A stretch of 64,000 nucleotides of DNA from assembly GCF_025698545.1 (NCBI RefSeq), contig NC_068575.1, forward strand, positions 61,947,980 through 62,011,979, given 5' to 3'. The stretch's first letter is position 1. The number at the start of each line of letters is the position of its first letter. Source of the stretch: Gossypium raimondii. Lineage: Eukaryota; Streptophyta; Magnoliopsida; Malvales; Malvaceae. Shown here piece by piece: positions 36,459 through 49,134 of the stretch. Below the pieces are notes generated by a model. The model saw only the letters and a program-made list of their open reading frames with translations. It was not told where the DNA came from and ran no database searches. The position numbers and the translations under genes were made by a program.

Positions 36459-38359
36459 ATGGAGTCGGATAGTATCGAGTGCGTGTCATCTATAGATGAA
36501 ATTGTTGAAGATCATGAGATCCCTCACCATAATATACAGCACCACCCACACCCTCGTCATGCCCCCCATCATCAATTGTCATCGTCAAAGCCTCATCACA
36601 ACGGCACTAATAATGTTAATAGTATTAGCAATATCGTGGGTCCAACGGCGATTGCTCCGGCTGCTAGTGTCCATGAATTGTTAGAATGTCCTGTTTGTAC
36701 CAATTCAATGTATCCACCAATTCATCAGGTATTTGCATGTCTCTCTTGCAATTATGGGGTTTTTTTCTGCCTCTTTGTTGTTGATTTTGTTGAATTTTGA
36801 TTGGGTCGTTGTGTATTTGGGTGGGATTTTTTGTTATGTTTTGTTGCAATGAAAGATGTTAAATCTGGGATTTGAATGTTTAGATTTTTCTTAAGCCTGA
36901 TTATTAATTAGGGAAGAACTTTTTTTCTTACGGTTTCTTTTAAATTGTAACATGATTGTATGTGCTTGCAAGGCTTCGTCGGGTCTCCACTTCTCTTAGA
37001 AAGTATCATGGACTTCTTTGTAATAAAAACTAAATTATATTCGTCTCTTCTACTAAAAAAAATAGTAGATTAATTCTTATTCATTAGATAAAATAGTAAA
37101 TTATTTTTTATGTTAAAAATAAATTTTTATCCTTAAAAATTGACACTTGTATGGTATAAATAATATGTCACGTGTAATTATCAATAATATTAATTTTTAA
37201 CAGTAACAGTAAAATTGGATGAGTATCAACTTACTCTTAATAGTACTTTTACCAAAAATCACCTCATACTCTGGGAGTACCTTTGACCTCCGAGCAAATC
37301 CGTCATCAACCGCAAAACCCATATTTGTTCATCAACATGCATATTCTTTTACATAATTTTCTTCATTAACAATGGCTAAAGTCCATAACTGAAACTGTGC
37401 TTGTCAATTGCTTCTCTCTAGCAAATAGAGAGAAGAAACATTGCAATAGTTTGAGATGTTCCTATCTCATATGTTATGTTGGACACTGAGATCTGTAAAT
37501 ATTAGATATAAATTTCTTTAACACTAGAGCTTTTTTTGCAGTGCCACAATGGACATACACTTTGTTCTACCTGTAAAATACGAGTACACAACCGGTGCCC
37601 GACTTGTCGGCAGGAACTCGGTGATATTAGATGTTTAGCATTGGAGAAAGTCGCCGAGTCCCTCGAGTTACCCTGCAAATACTACAAGTTGGGGTGCCCG
37701 GAAATATTCCCCTATTACAGCAAACTCAAACACGAGGGGATTTGCATCTACAGACCATACAATTGTCCATATGCTGGTTCGGAGTGTTCCGTTGTTGGGG
37801 ATATCCCTTTCCTTGTTGCCCATTTGAGGGATGATCATAAGGTCGACATGCACACCGGCTGCACATTTAATCATCGATACGTGAAATCCAACCCTCGGGA
37901 AGTCGAAAATGCTACATGGATGTTAACAGTAAGTTCTATTATCTTTTCTAGCTAGTGGTCTGTAATAGTCTCCTAGCATGAACCCTATCTGCTGCTATTT
38001 GTCAGGTATTCCATTGTTTTGGTCAGTATTTCTGCCTACACTTTGAAGCCTTCCAGTTGGGAATGGCTCCAGTTTACATGGCATTTATCCGTTTCATGGG
38101 TGACGAGACGGAAGCTAGGAACTATAGCTACAGCCTTGAAGTCGGAGCAAACGGCCGGAAACTTATATGGGAAGGCACCCCACGTAGCATCCGTGATAGT
38201 CACCGGAAAGTCAGGGACAGCCACGATGGTCTAATTATCCAACGAAACATGGCACTTTTCTTCTCCGGTGGGGATAGAAAGGAGCTGAAACTGAGGGTTA
38301 CTGGACGAATATGGAAGGAACAACAAAATCCAGATGCCAACACGTGCATACCAAACTAA
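36459..38359 (+). CDS. SINA-type RING E3 ubiquitin ligase (SINAT)
   Basis: Seven-in-absentia homolog: a RING E3 ligase that dimerises through its C-terminal SINA domain and marks substrates for proteasomal degradation. Three exons, 36459-36728, 37542-37928 and 38006-38359, give 336 residues (plant SINATs are about 300-340). The N-terminus is rich in His, Asn and Ser (residues 20-60). The RING C3HC4 is complete: C77, C80, C91, H95, C98, C101, C109, C112, split by intron 1. The SIAH-type zinc finger follows (CKYYKLGCPE to HLRDDHKVDMH), then the substrate-binding domain with VFHCFGQYFCLHFEAF and GTPRSIRDSHRKVRDS. The start is the first ATG after a long untranslated leader. The 813-base intron 1 holds degenerate MITE-like sequence. 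Likely SINAT2/SINAT5-like, but the exact ortholog cannot be told. Confidence 0.95.
36729..37541 (+). other. SINAT intron 1 with MITE-like remnant
   Basis: The intron contains, around 37010-37260, sequence resembling the arms of the GGTAAAAGTAYCATGG MITE family (GACACTTGTATGGTATAA, TGTCACGTGTAATTA). No clear ends remain. Confidence 0.4.
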
Positions 38360-38627
38360 TGTAGTTGAGTGGATTGATTTCGATAACCTTTTTTCCTTTT
38401 CACCTGTTCCGATCTGTTTCTGCGGTGTGTTAAACCTCTACGAACCCTTTTCCGGCATGTTGTAATGGATGAAAGTTTTCAGCTTATATCAAATGTGCAA
38501 AATAAGAATTATCTTCTTCTCCAAGCTTTAGTTTTGCAATAATATGACCATAAAAGTTAATGCGATATTCAGATTTGAACCTGTGCCAAACCTTAAACAT
38601 TCTCAGTGGATATAGTAATTTTTCATT

Positions 38628-38839
38628 GGGTTAAATCACTATTTTGAGGTCTGAATTTGGCAACTTTTACACATTGAGACCTGAATTTTTTTTTGTCCAA
38701 GTTAAATCCTAAACTAGGCAATTATTCCCACATCGAGACTTTGAACTTTTTTTTTTCAAGTTAGTCCTTCAAAACCTTAAAATTCAAACTCTAATGTGAC
38801 AACAATTGTCAAGTTCAAGCCTCAAATAGTGATTTAACC
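38628..38839. mobile_element. Short Mutator-like MITE with exact 9-bp target duplication
   Basis: A 212-bp inverted-repeat element. Its ends are GGGTTAAATCACTATTTTGA and, inversely, GGTTAAATCACTATTTGAGG. It is flanked by TTTTTCATT on both sides (38619-38627 and 38840-38848). It lies about 270 bases past the SINAT stop codon and 300 before the end of the convergent PPR gene. No ORF. Confidence 0.85.
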
Positions 38840-39141
38840 TTTTTCATTTAATTAATTGCCTTGGCTGGGAAGAAAATTGATCTGCAAATCCCTCATAATC
38901 ATTCATTACATTCATATCATCATATAATTTTGAATGACAAGTCTCAATTGCTTCTCTCTGATCTTTCTAACAATAATTATTGAACCAGTATTGCCATCAA
39001 TATTTAGAAATCAGAGTGACTCTAGAACCCAATTTTCTTTAATCCCCTAATTACAGATAGACAAGCTGATAAAATTGAGTCCGTAAATGAACATATAAGA
39101 TCTTACCTTATCCTTCAAAACAACGGAGCTACTTCCTGCTA

Positions 39142-41049
39142 TCAGAATGGTTGCTTTGCATCAACAGGATTTGAATCTGAAACTGACTCCATAACGGTAG
39201 CTTCCTCAATAGACCCTTCACTCTCATCTTCATCCGGCACTTTACCGCTTTCATTTGCCACGGTTGAGTCAGATTCATCTTCTTTCTTCCCAAATAACTT
39301 AGATGGAAGAATAGATGAGACAGCCGCTTTTGCACTTCTCTTGGCTGCTTCTGCAGCTTCAATTTCTCGAGCTTTAGCTTCGGCTTTAATTCTCTCTTTC
39401 TCCTCCATAAGCTTTGTTAACTCATCTTCTCTCCCTACATTTCTTAACAACTCTTTAACATATTCTTGCAACTCCTCAGTGAAATCAGAGCTTTCCTCAT
39501 CCAACATCTCATCAACCATTTTCAGCACATCATCGAACTTCCCCACATCACTAAGTGCTTTCATTATAAACTTATAGCTCGAATCATCCATCTTAAGCTT
39601 CTTCACCATAGTATCGTAAAACGTTTTTGCCTCGTCTACTTTCCCAACTTCAACCAATTCATCAACCAATCTATTATAAACAGCCAAGTTCGGCCTCAAA
39701 CCTGCCTCCACCATCTTCCTAAAATATGAAGCCCCATCATCGATTCTACCCATTTTAAAACAAGCATCCATCAGCAAAACATAAGTATACTCATCAGGGC
39801 TAATCCCTTCATCTCCCATTCCACCATATAGTTCCTCAGCTTCACACAACAATCCATTTCGACATAATTGATCAATCAAATTGTTAAACGACAAAGTATC
39901 CGGACTACACCTATAATCGCGCATTGACTTGAAAACATCAATGGCTTCCTTAAACTTACCTTCAGCGCAATATCCATCGACAATCACATTAAAGCTCCCC
40001 AAATTCACAGCTAACCTCCTAGGAGGGCTATGCTCATTTTTCATCCTATCAAACAACCTTAAAGCCTCATCGAATTTACCATTCTTACTTAATGCATCCA
40101 GAACATAATTATAAGCAACAGCACTCATTTTAACCCTTGAATTCTCTCCACAAGCTTGTTCATAACACTCCATAGCTTCTTTCTCCATTCCCTTCATGAA
40201 ATACCCGTTCATTAAACTCCCATAAACGACCCCATCTTCCAAAACCCCATCTTTTTTCTCTTTTAATTCCTCAAAAAGCTTAAAAATCCCATCTGAATCA
40301 CCGTTCTTGGCAGAACCAAACATTAAGAAACTATAAACGATAGGGTCAGGAGCCAAACCTTTCTCCGCCATTTCCTCCTTCATTTCCAAAGCCTTCTCGA
40401 ATTTCCCATTATCCACAAGCCCTTTCACTAAAATCCTGTAAGTAGTAGGAGAAGGATTCACAGGGGACTCATTGATGAACTGCTTGTAATGTTCGAGGGC
40501 AGTATCGGGTTTTTTGCAGTCGAGGTAAGTTTGGAAGATAAGATTGTGTGTGATCACATTTGGGGCAATTCCAGCTAGGGTTATGAACCGATGCAGGGAG
40601 AGGAGATCGGCGTATTTCGATTGGCGTAGCTGGGCGTTTAATACGGCGTTGACAGTGTAAATCGTGGGGCGGCAATTGGAATAAACGGAGTGGCGCGTGT
40701 ATAGAGCGGCCTCATCGAGGTCGTTTTCACGGATGAGCTTCAAGATCTTGTTGTGGAGGTTGAGGCGGTTGCCGGTTAGCGCAGTGACGGGTTCGGGAAC
40801 TTTAGGGGCGTTCGGGTTTTGGATCGGTTTCGGTGGAGCCACCTGCTGAGCCTGTTGTTGAGAGCGCTGGGCAAACGAGAGTGGCGGTTCGACTCGGAGT
40901 CGACGCTTGCGGCGGCGGCGTTCGGCGGCGGCTTCTTCTGGGGTGCTAAATGAGAGGCAGCGGAGAGCAATGAAAGAGGGCGGAGAACGGTGGCGGGGAT
41001 GGGCGAGGATTTTGAGGTGATTGAGGAAGGCCGGTTTGAAAAGGGCCAT
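39142..41049 (-). CDS. Pentatricopeptide repeat protein, mitochondrial type
   Basis: P-type PPR protein of 635 residues in one uninterrupted exon; such proteins bind organellar RNA. The first 35 residues are basic, Ser-rich and free of acids ([20 protein letters not shown]), a typical mitochondrial presequence. An Arg-rich stretch (RRRRKRRLR) and a Gln/Pro-rich linker follow. About ten PPR motifs cover residues 110-530, for example residue runs such as [39 protein letters not shown] and [18 protein letters not shown]. The C-terminal 100 residues are charged and coiled-coil-prone ([19 protein letters not shown]), then acidic. This architecture resembles Arabidopsis At3g49240 (EMB1796/NUWA) as recalled; the ortholog assignment is tentative. 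There are no E or DYW domains. Transcription converges with the SINAT gene. Confidence 0.95.
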   Translation of the reverse strand: MALFKPAFLNHLKILAHPRHRSPPSFIALRCLSFSTPEEAAAERRRRKRRLRVEPPLSFAQRSQQQAQQVAPPKPIQNPNAPKVPEPVTALTGNRLNLHNKILKLIRENDLDEAALYTRHSVYSNCRPTIYTVNAVLNAQLRQSKYADLLSLHRFITLAGIAPNVITHNLIFQTYLDCKKPDTALEHYKQFINESPVNPSPTTYRILVKGLVDNGKFEKALEMKEEMAEKGLAPDPIVYSFLMFGSAKNGDSDGIFKLFEELKEKKDGVLEDGVVYGSLMNGYFMKGMEKEAMECYEQACGENSRVKMSAVAYNYVLDALSKNGKFDEALRLFDRMKNEHSPPRRLAVNLGSFNVIVDGYCAEGKFKEAIDVFKSMRDYRCSPDTLSFNNLIDQLCRNGLLCEAEELYGGMGDEGISPDEYTYVLLMDACFKMGRIDDGASYFRKMVEAGLRPNLAVYNRLVDELVEVGKVDEAKTFYDTMVKKLKMDDSSYKFIMKALSDVGKFDDVLKMVDEMLDEESSDFTEELQEYVKELLRNVGREDELTKLMEEKERIKAEAKAREIEAAEAAKRSAKAAVSSILPSKLFGKKEDESDSTVANESGKVPDEDESEGSIEEATVMESVSDSNPVDAKQPF

Positions 41050-44000
41050 CTTTTGCGATGTAACGAAGGAAAAAGGTAGGGTCTTGGGTTCTGAGTTGTT
41101 AGGGTTTTGATGAGGGTTTAAGGGACGGCTAAATGGTAAATGCCCCGAAAGATTTGGTAAAAGATATGATCGGGTCGGGTCTAAACATTATGGTTCGGCT
41201 TGTCTTAAGGAAGTATTTGGGCCAGTCTTTTAGCCCATCAACTTCATCTGAAAATGACCCAAATTTGCAACATTTCTTTTTTTCTATTATTACATAATAG
41301 CAAGACAATAATAAAAATATATACCATATAAACTATCAACGAGGCGTGGCATTGTTGAGATATTCAGATTCGAGTCTCTTTACATACGCGCAACTCGATC
41401 TTATTCAATTTGAATTTGAACGGACTCAAGACAAAAAAAATTTTACGCAAACTTAACTGTCCAGATTAATACGAACGCAAAAATATGTGAGTTTAAAATG
41501 TAATTGCTTATACTTTACGTATAAATAGCATGTTCAAGTAACCATTGTAATTAATTTCAAAAAAGAAAAAAAGTAGCCATTATAATTATTGGATTCTTAT
41601 GAGTAGAGCGCAATAGGGAAGAGGGTGAAAATTGAAATAATCGCACATGAATATATTTTATTTTTAAAATATAATTATATTTTCCTACTAAATATACTAA
41701 ATTAAATTACATTTATTGTAATTCATTTATATTATTTTAACTACATTACATTATTAATCAATAAACAACCCGTAACAAATAATATATATTTAATATTAAA
41801 TAAAAATAAATCCAGCAAATATGAAATGTTAAAAGTAAGTAAATAAAATTCTACCTACAAATATACACGAAAATGACGCAAATACAAAAGTTATCAAAAT
41901 TTATATAATATAAAATAACACAAGCACAGCTATATATACAACCATAACATCAATGCATGAATTGCCATTTCTAATTGTATACTACAAGTTGACACACTCG
42001 TCATCATTTGAAAAAAGAAAAATAAGTTGTGGTCTATTCTTTATATAATTTAATTGTTTATAATCAGGTTGACACTTGTTTTAGTTTAACACTTAACTTC
42101 TTTATTTGCATAATTTAAGCGATTTGAATAATCAAAAGTCCAAACTAATTTAATCAATCAATTTTTAAACAACGCTTCCAAATTAATCACATAGGGTAGT
42201 AGGGTTAGGGCCTCGAAAAATTATATTTAATATTCCTACACGTAATGCAAAAACATTAGATAAACTTATAAAATATGAATACCCTATAGTATATTTAAGG
42301 GTTAAGATGTTTATCTTTTTAAGTAAAGTTTGGGTTCGAATCATGTTAAGCTGTATCATTGTTAGGGCTTTATCATTCTCTTATAATTCATCGGAAAAAA
42401 AAAACATAGAAAGGAGCACAATCATAGATATAAACTTTTATTTCTCTAAAATGGTAAAATTGTTGTTGAAATTTTCTTATATTCAAGTTCCTCTAAAAAA
42501 TTGTAAAACTATAATTTAATGTAATAGTTTCACATAAAATTTTTGCTTCGTTCCTTCATGTTAGATGTGTTCGTGAGTCAAGTCGAGTTCGAGCATGATA
42601 TTACTATAGTTTATGTTCGTTCAAGTTTAGTTTGACTCAAAACATGAGTTTAAAATTTTGTTCAAGCCTACCGATATTTACAAATAACTAACTCAAGCTT
42701 ATTTTAAGTTAATCCATATTTTTAACTTTTCAATATATATATATATTAATTTTTACAAAAAAAATATTTAATAATTTTGTATTATTTCATTTATTAAATG
42801 TATATAGGCAACTTAACAATTTTCAAATGTTTATGTTATGAGAGAATATTTTATGCATTGTCGGTACTTCATTATTATATAAAAAAATATAGCGGAGGAC
42901 TTAATATTTAATTATATTTAAATAAGTTATTAGTATTATTTACAAGTCCTCCATGTTTTTGGTTTAATTTAACGATGTTATTCATTGATGGCGCATCAAA
43001 ATATTACTCCTTACATTATAGCATTATATGGTACTATAGATTCAATTTTTTTGTATAAAATACATAATATAATACATTGCAAACATAAAAATAGGTTGGG
43101 TTGAACAGACTCGAGCTTGAGTCCAATTCATATTTAAATTAACTTAATTTTTTGCTCAAATCTAATTTTTGCGTTTAATATTTTTATCCACGGTCTCAAA
43201 TTTCAAACATAAACAAATAATTTAACCCTTAAATAAGTTTAGATTTCCAAAATTTCAGATAATTACGATAATAAATAATTAAGTATAAGATAACCCATAA
43301 CAAGTTTTGTGATAGGAAGAAAGAGATATAGCCAGAATTTAATACTTAATTTATATAATATTATTATTTTAAAAGAAGCCATGAAAGGCCAGCGCTCAAC
43401 AACTTTATATAAAATCCGACAAAGAAAAAAAATTCCCAAGTTTCGTCATTTTCCCTGTGGAAAATAAGAGCGAAAGAATTGACAAACGATTTTCAATCAT
43501 AAAAATATATAAATAATATATAAAGATAGACGGAGACACCGAATCAGATTATGTGAGCATTTTTAATGGGAAAACCAAAATAAAAATTTATTAAAAATAG
43601 AATATAAACAAAAGCAAGTTGAAACATTGATATAAATTTAATCAAATTAAGTGAAGGGGATTTTGTCATTTGAACAGGAAACAAAGCTGGTTTATTATAA
43701 GAATTAACAAGTGGGAGAATTATTTTAATATATGGTTGACAAATTTTGTGCCAACGTTATTGTTTTTTCAATCACCTATTTGTCACATGGCAAGCGTTAA
43801 TGACCCAATTAACTACCCAAATGGGAGAATGCATAATTTTGCCCCTTTACATCTTTGTTAAATTTCATTACCGGCTTATAATTTTATAAATTTTTATCAC
43901 GGATCACATCATTGACATGGGCAGAATATTTATCAATTATAAGCTTATATATTCATTAACTTGATATGATAAGAATAAAAATGTCGAAGAGTTGATTGAA

Positions 44001-44311
44001 CTCTATGAAGTAAAAATTAATACAAAATTATATGTGTTGTCTAAGAAAAGACTAAAAATCCTTCTAAGAACAATCCGGTTATCTTTAGAAATCTCCAACA
44101 TTCTAATAATAAAAAATCCTCTAAAATTAAATTTGCGGAAGCCCTACAGATTCGTATTTTCTTTTTTACCACCTCTACTGCTGTATTAATATTAATTTCT
44201 TTTTGGGGTATTAAGTTTGATTTTATATATTATTATTATTTTATAAATTACTGTTTTTAATTTATTATTGCTAAAACGAAAAAATTAAAAATATATATTA
44301 TTTAAACGATT

Positions 44312-44355
<44 letters not shown>

Positions 44356-44468
44356 CTACCATTCACCATCATCTTCACTTCCTCCACCATTCCGTCATTG
44401 TGACTATTATTAACCTTCATTTATTACACCAAGCTTCATCACCTTCAAACCAACTCAGTTCATCAAAC
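41050..44468. other. Intergenic DNA, AT-rich with degenerate repeats
   Basis: The promoter of the PPR gene (to about 41200), then very AT-rich DNA. Around 42560-43150, AAGTCGAGTTCGAGC and later ACTCGAGCTTGAGTCCAA recall the interior of common plant hAT-type MITEs, but terminal repeats could not be defined. A TA microsatellite spans about 44314-44351. No gene is visible. Confidence 0.5.
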
Positions 44469-44469
44469 C

Positions 44470-45040
44470 GGGGGCGGATCTTAATGCTAAGTTTTGAGGG
44501 TGTGATTAAAATTTTTAAAACTTTCAGAGGGTTTAATAAGAACTTTTTAAAAAAATTGAAGGGTTTAATTAAAAATTTGCTAAAAAAATTAAGAGATTTA
44601 ATGGTAATTTGTAAAATTTTGGGAGGCTTAATTAAAATTTTTATAAATTTGAAGGGCCTAACAATAATTTTCCAAAGTAGGCAGTAGTCAAAGGAAAGAT
44701 ATAACCTTAGATGTGTGTTTGATAGAAGTCTTTTAAGATTTTTTTATTTTTATAATTCGTATAATATTCTCTTAAAATCATTAAACCGAAGGAAGGAAAA
44801 TTAGAAAAAAAAAATCTGACGGTGGGAATTAAGTTATAAAATTTAATAAGAGTTAAAATGTAATTTCATCATTGTATTAATTCATATATTTATAATTTTT
44901 AAATGACTAAATTAAAATATTATTAATTTTTTGAGAGAATCGAAGTACCATTACTCATAATAATTTATGATTTTATATATCTTAAAAGGTAAAATGTAAT
45001 TTTTCAAATTTTGAGAGGTAAGGGTCACTGTCGCCCCTGG
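44470..45040. mobile_element. Dispersed GGGGCGGAT-type repeat, copy 1
   Basis: It begins GGGGGCGGATCTTAA and ends with the inverse of CCAGGGGCGACAGTG. The interior is a series of degenerate GGGTTTAATTAAAAATTT steps. The ends resemble hAT termini (CAGGGGCGGA), but no 8-bp duplication was seen. Other members lie at about 47349-48330, 50170-50415, 59443-59733 and 61600-61760. Confidence 0.5.
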
Positions 45041-46030
45041 ATCGGAGTATAATGCATGCTTAAGCATATTTAAATTTATATTCTCTTGATTATTATAAGA
45101 TCAATAATGCCAACTGAATTAAAATTCGATTCACAAGCCTTTCAAAATAAATGAAGGTTGATTATTGTTTCATTAAAATGTATATATATATTGAGGGAAA
45201 AATCACTTGAGAGCTTTTACCATGTTTTTTTCTTATGGTATATATACGAGATGAGTTTCTTTAAAATTGTTTTATGTTCAATTTAGTCCCATTTACTCCA
45301 CGATAATCTTGGTCTGTGCATTTTAGATCCTTTGCTCATTTCTAATATTTATTTACTCCTCGTTGTTTACGACAGGGTATAGGATGAAATTAATAAAAAT
45401 TTCTTATATTTATATTGTTGGACCGTTGTTATAATTCTCATTAATTTCGTGTGCGTGTATGAACTTTGATCATGAATAATTTATTATGCTCAAATATTGT
45501 ATTATTTTTATTTTATGTTCAACATATAATAATCATCTCAATATAAGAGAAATTAACGAGATGAATGCCAAACTTATTTAAATGCAATTTCGATTCGAGT
45601 GCATAAAATTATTTTGGTTTTATATTTAAAAAAACAACATTTTGCGTTTTGAAACTTTTAATTTCACTTATTTATTAAAAAATGTATATCTAAAATTTAC
45701 GGGATAATGATTAAATATCGAATTGAAATTTATAATCTTCGAAATTTAATTATAATTTAATGGAATAAATATTTTTATATTTTATAATTAAATTTGTTGC
45801 CTAATTAAAGATTACACTAATTGAATAAATTGTTTAAATATAAATAAATATTAAATTAAATAATACCACAAGTCATGAAAAATAAATCCGCTTCAAATAT
45901 GACGGACTTGTTTCTTAATATAAAATATTATCACATGTGACATATTCGATAAACTACTTACGAGTTTACCTTTAAAATTTTTATCTACTTTTATAAATAG
46001 TTTTAAAATTTTAAATTATTTAAATATATT
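45041..46030. other. AT-rich intergenic DNA
   Basis: No gene or definable element. Confidence 0.5.
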
Positions 46031-46735
46031 TTAGAGAAGCCCTCAACTTTTTTATAAAAATATCTAAAATTTTAATTATTTATAAAATGATTCATTTTAA
46101 AAAAGATGTACCTAAATAACCTGTCTTGAACAATAAATGTCGGTGACGCCATTGTTGTTGGTGTTAGTGCCTCTAGTTAAAAAAAAATAACTTTTTTGGG
46201 TGTCGCCTTTGCCATTGACAACACTGGACTGAAGTATAATTATATAAAATGTTTAGGGACTTAATGAAGTAATTACCTTTTTTAGATTGGATGAAGAAAA
46301 GGTTGGTGCCTCGGCACCAACTACATACTTTTAAACTTTTGGTTTATTTGCATGTTAAGTCTGTTCTCTTTTGAAATTAAATTTAAATAACATTTAAAAA
46401 ACATAAGAATAACAAAAATAAACCATTTTCAAATTTTATTTTTTAAAAACACAAAACTTAAAATGTATATATAAAATTCTTATTTAAATTATCGAAATAT
46501 ATTCCTTAAAATTTTTCTCAACTTTTAAATAAAAATTTTGACTTGACGAAATTTCTTTTAAAAATTCTTTAAAAAAATTAGAGGTGATAACACTAATGAC
46601 AATAGTATCATCGATATTTACTGTTCAAAATGAATCGATTCGTACATAATTTTTAATGTAAATTATATTTATAAATAATCAAAAGTTTTAGGTATTTTAT
46701 AATAAGAAAAATGAAATCCCTCTCGTTACTCATTA
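46031..46735. mobile_element. Inverted-repeat element with arms of about 140 bp
   Basis: The left part (GAGAAGCCCTCAAC, ATAAAAATATCTAAAATTTT, TTGAACAATAAATGTCGGTG) is matched inversely by the right part (GAGAGGGATTTCATT, ATAAAATACCTAAAACTTTT, TTGAACAGTAAATATCGATG). The interior has GC-richer blocks GGTGTCGCCTTTGCC and TTGGTGCCTCGGCACCAA, similar in style to the GC-rich blocks of the 1.43 kb element at 50768. The ends are approximate and no target duplication was established. Confidence 0.6.
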
Positions 46736-47348
46736 GAGACTAATTTAAGTATTGTCTTGTCGAATATCATATCCACATTTTCCATCAAATTAAAGCCTAA
46801 ATAGAGTTTTTGCATTATCGCTCATAAAGGAACGGCAAATGCTTCTCTACTTTTAGATAATCTCTTTTTTTTCCATTAAAATTATTTTTCGGACAAAACA
46901 TTGATGATGATTGGTCCTCGACTAGGTTTCAAAGATTTTGGGGAAAAATATTTTTAATTGTAATTAAATTATTCACGATTGATAATAGTGATTAAACTTA
47001 TCGTCACGGTGCTTTTTAAAGAAGTAAATGGCTGGTTGAAATGTGCTTCATTTCCATAAGTAAAAATTAAAATCCCAACCACATGTTTAAGGGATGAAAT
47101 AAGCATCCATCACACTACACCTCATTGTTAAAATTGATTTTTTTAAACCTATCTTATTCGAAGTTTTGACACATTAATAATTTATTAGGATGGGTTTAAT
47201 AATTTTATTTATATTAAATTTAGGTCCATAGAGATGGCAACGAATTGGACAGGTTGCAGTAGTTGTTACACCCTCTTAAAAGATATGGGATTGAACTCAT
47301 TTAAGAGCATAATATTATCAACTTTCAATATTTAGGATGATCATGAGT

Positions 47349-48330
47349 AGTGGCGAAGTTATAAAGTTTTTTTTGGGAGGTGGAATTAAGTTGTATGTTT
47401 TTATGAGAGCTAGAATGTAATTTCACAATTTTAATAACTTGTATCTTTATAATTTTAAAGGATTAAATCAAATTTTATCATTTTGGAGAGCTAGTATGTA
47501 TTTTTTTTTTTGGACAAGTAAGTTGTATTATCCAAGCAGGAAAAAGAAAACTTGCTACATCCAACAATCCACAACAACCAAATTGAAATTATAAAGTAAG
47601 AACCTATACAAAACCAAAAAACACAACAGATTACAACAACCAAAACCAAAAACCTATATATACATTTCTCAAACTCCATTGTAAACATAATCGGTTATTG
47701 ACAAGGTCTAAAGGGACATCTACCACTAAGATAAAGATGCACAACATCTTTAACTTTCTTCAACAGAAGTAGAAGAATTTCCAAAAAGCCTACTATTCCT
47801 TTCACACTAAATAAGGTACACAACTGCATTCCATGCAAGCTTAAGCAAGTAGACAAGAAATGACTTGCCTTTCAAACAAGAAATTGCCCAGTTAAATTCT
47901 TGAAGCCACGTACCAACAGACCTCCTAATACCACATAAACTCGAAACAAGTTGCCACAAACCTCGAGAGTAAGAAAATATGATTTCGAGATTCAAAAGCA
48001 TTAGAACATAATAGACAACAACGACCAGAAACCATATCATGACTAAATAGTCTGTCGCGAATAAAAAATTTATTTAAGATAGCCAAGTATTTAGGCACGT
48101 GACAAGGGAACCGAAGGAGCTTATGCCAAGAGACCTTAGCAGCTTTATCCCGAAGGACTTCCCAAAACTTATGAGTCGACACAATTGTTCCAATCGGAAA
48201 GTTTCTCGAAGAACTAACAACAACATCCTTAAGCCACAAAAATCTCCTCCAATTCCAACTACTAGCTGAGTTGGCAGCAGCAGCTAGTGTGTAAAAGTAA
48301 AATTTTACATTTTTTCTTCAAATTACAATC
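47349..48330. mobile_element. GGCGAAGTTATAAAG-type repeat interrupted by a LINE
   Basis: A member of the dispersed repeat family typified at 44470-45040. The left part (47349-47500) and the right part (48294-48330) are separated by the LINE fragment. Ends are approximate; the right end is not defined. Confidence 0.45.
47501..48281 (-). mobile_element. 5'-truncated LINE with reverse-transcriptase zinc-finger region
   Basis: Minus-strand remnant of a non-LTR retrotransposon, 781 bp. Its 3' end is a run of 11 A (T at 47501-47511). The coding part near 48239-47925 reads WHKLLRFPCHVPKYLAILNK and GRCCLLCSNAFESRNHIF, the zinc-binding region found at the C-terminus of plant LINE reverse transcriptases (zf-RVT). 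It continues after a frame change as GLWQLVSSLCGIRRSVGTW. It is flanked by AGCTAGTATGTA (47489-47500) and AGCTAGTGTGTA (48282-48293), 11 of 12 matching, a target duplication. The insert is therefore complete as inserted, truncated at its 5' end and now inactive. Confidence 0.88.
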
Positions 48331-48409
48331 GTGGTGTTTGAATTTTATATATTTTTTCCAGGATTGTAATTATTATGTATATCATTTGTATATGTCAAAC
48401 AAGGAAACA

Positions 48410-48492
48410 AAATCAAAGGGCCATGCAAACGGTTCTAGTTTGGGGGCAGAACCGCGGTGTCAAATCGGTTGTCACGTTTATCACGTGTGACA
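48410..48492. promoter_or_regulatory. G-box block, copy A
   Basis: The sequence GGGCCATGCAAACGGTT, then TCAAATCGGTTGTCACGTTT and CACGTG (48482-48487). Two similar blocks lie downstream at about 49511-49605 and 54129-54262, all upstream of the CBL4-like gene. CACGTG is the core bound by bHLH and bZIP factors. A regulatory role is inferred only from repetition and the motif. Confidence 0.45.
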
Positions 48493-48713
48493 TGTCTGTG
48501 AGGAACTTGAGATTTTATAATTAAAAAAATGATTTTATGAATTTTTAATTAGGTTTTCACAATCAATTTGAGTTTATCTATTTTAATTAAATAATTTATC
48601 AAAAATCATAAAAATTTAAATTTAAATTTAATCTGTTCGTATGTCAATGGGTCCAATTTCTTATTTTAAATCAATACCTAATTTAAATCAGTTTTGAATT
48701 GTATTTTAATTTA

Positions 48714-49134
48714 GGGTAAACTATAAAAATAGTCACTTTTGTTTCCCTCAAATTACATTTTAGTCACTTATGTTATCGTTTTGTTACGAAGCGGTCACAT
48801 TACTGTTAAAATCCGTTACCTCCTTAACGGAAGTCCTATGTGGCAGTCTAAATGGGTTTTAAATGCCAACTTGGATGTCTAGTTGTTGGGATGAAAATAG
48901 GTTTTTAATTAAATAAAATTTAATTTGGACTGTTACGTAGGACATCCAAGTTGACAATTAAAACCCATTTGGACTGCCACGTAGGACCACCGTTAGGGAG
49001 GTAACGGAGCTTAACGATAGAGTGATCACTTCGTAACAAAACGATAACATAAGTGACTAAAAGTAACATTTCAAACATAAGTGACTAAAATGTAATTTAA
49101 GACAAACAAAAGTGACTATTTTTATAGTTTACCC
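48714..49134. mobile_element. Mutator-like MITE, GGGTAAACTATAAAAATAG family, copy 2
   Basis: A 421-bp, nearly palindromic element. The ends are GGGTAAACTATAAAAATAGT on both strands, with arms of about 190 bp carrying TTAGTCACTTATGTTATCG and TTACGAAGCGGTCAC. It is flanked by TTTAATTTA on both sides (48705-48713 and 49135-49143), an exact 9-bp target duplication. It lies between G-box blocks A and B. No ORF. Confidence 0.93.

Noticed and set aside
39341-39729. Plus-strand ORFs rich in Ser
   Set aside because: Antisense shadows of the charged C-terminal part of the PPR gene.
42540-43150. Possible hAT-type MITE with CGAGTTCGAGC interior
   Set aside because: Terminal repeats and target duplication could not be found; only mentioned as repeat-like.
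44314-44351. TA-rich run considered as a regulatory or origin-like site
   Set aside because: A simple dinucleotide microsatellite; similar runs occur at about 3630 and nothing else supports a function.
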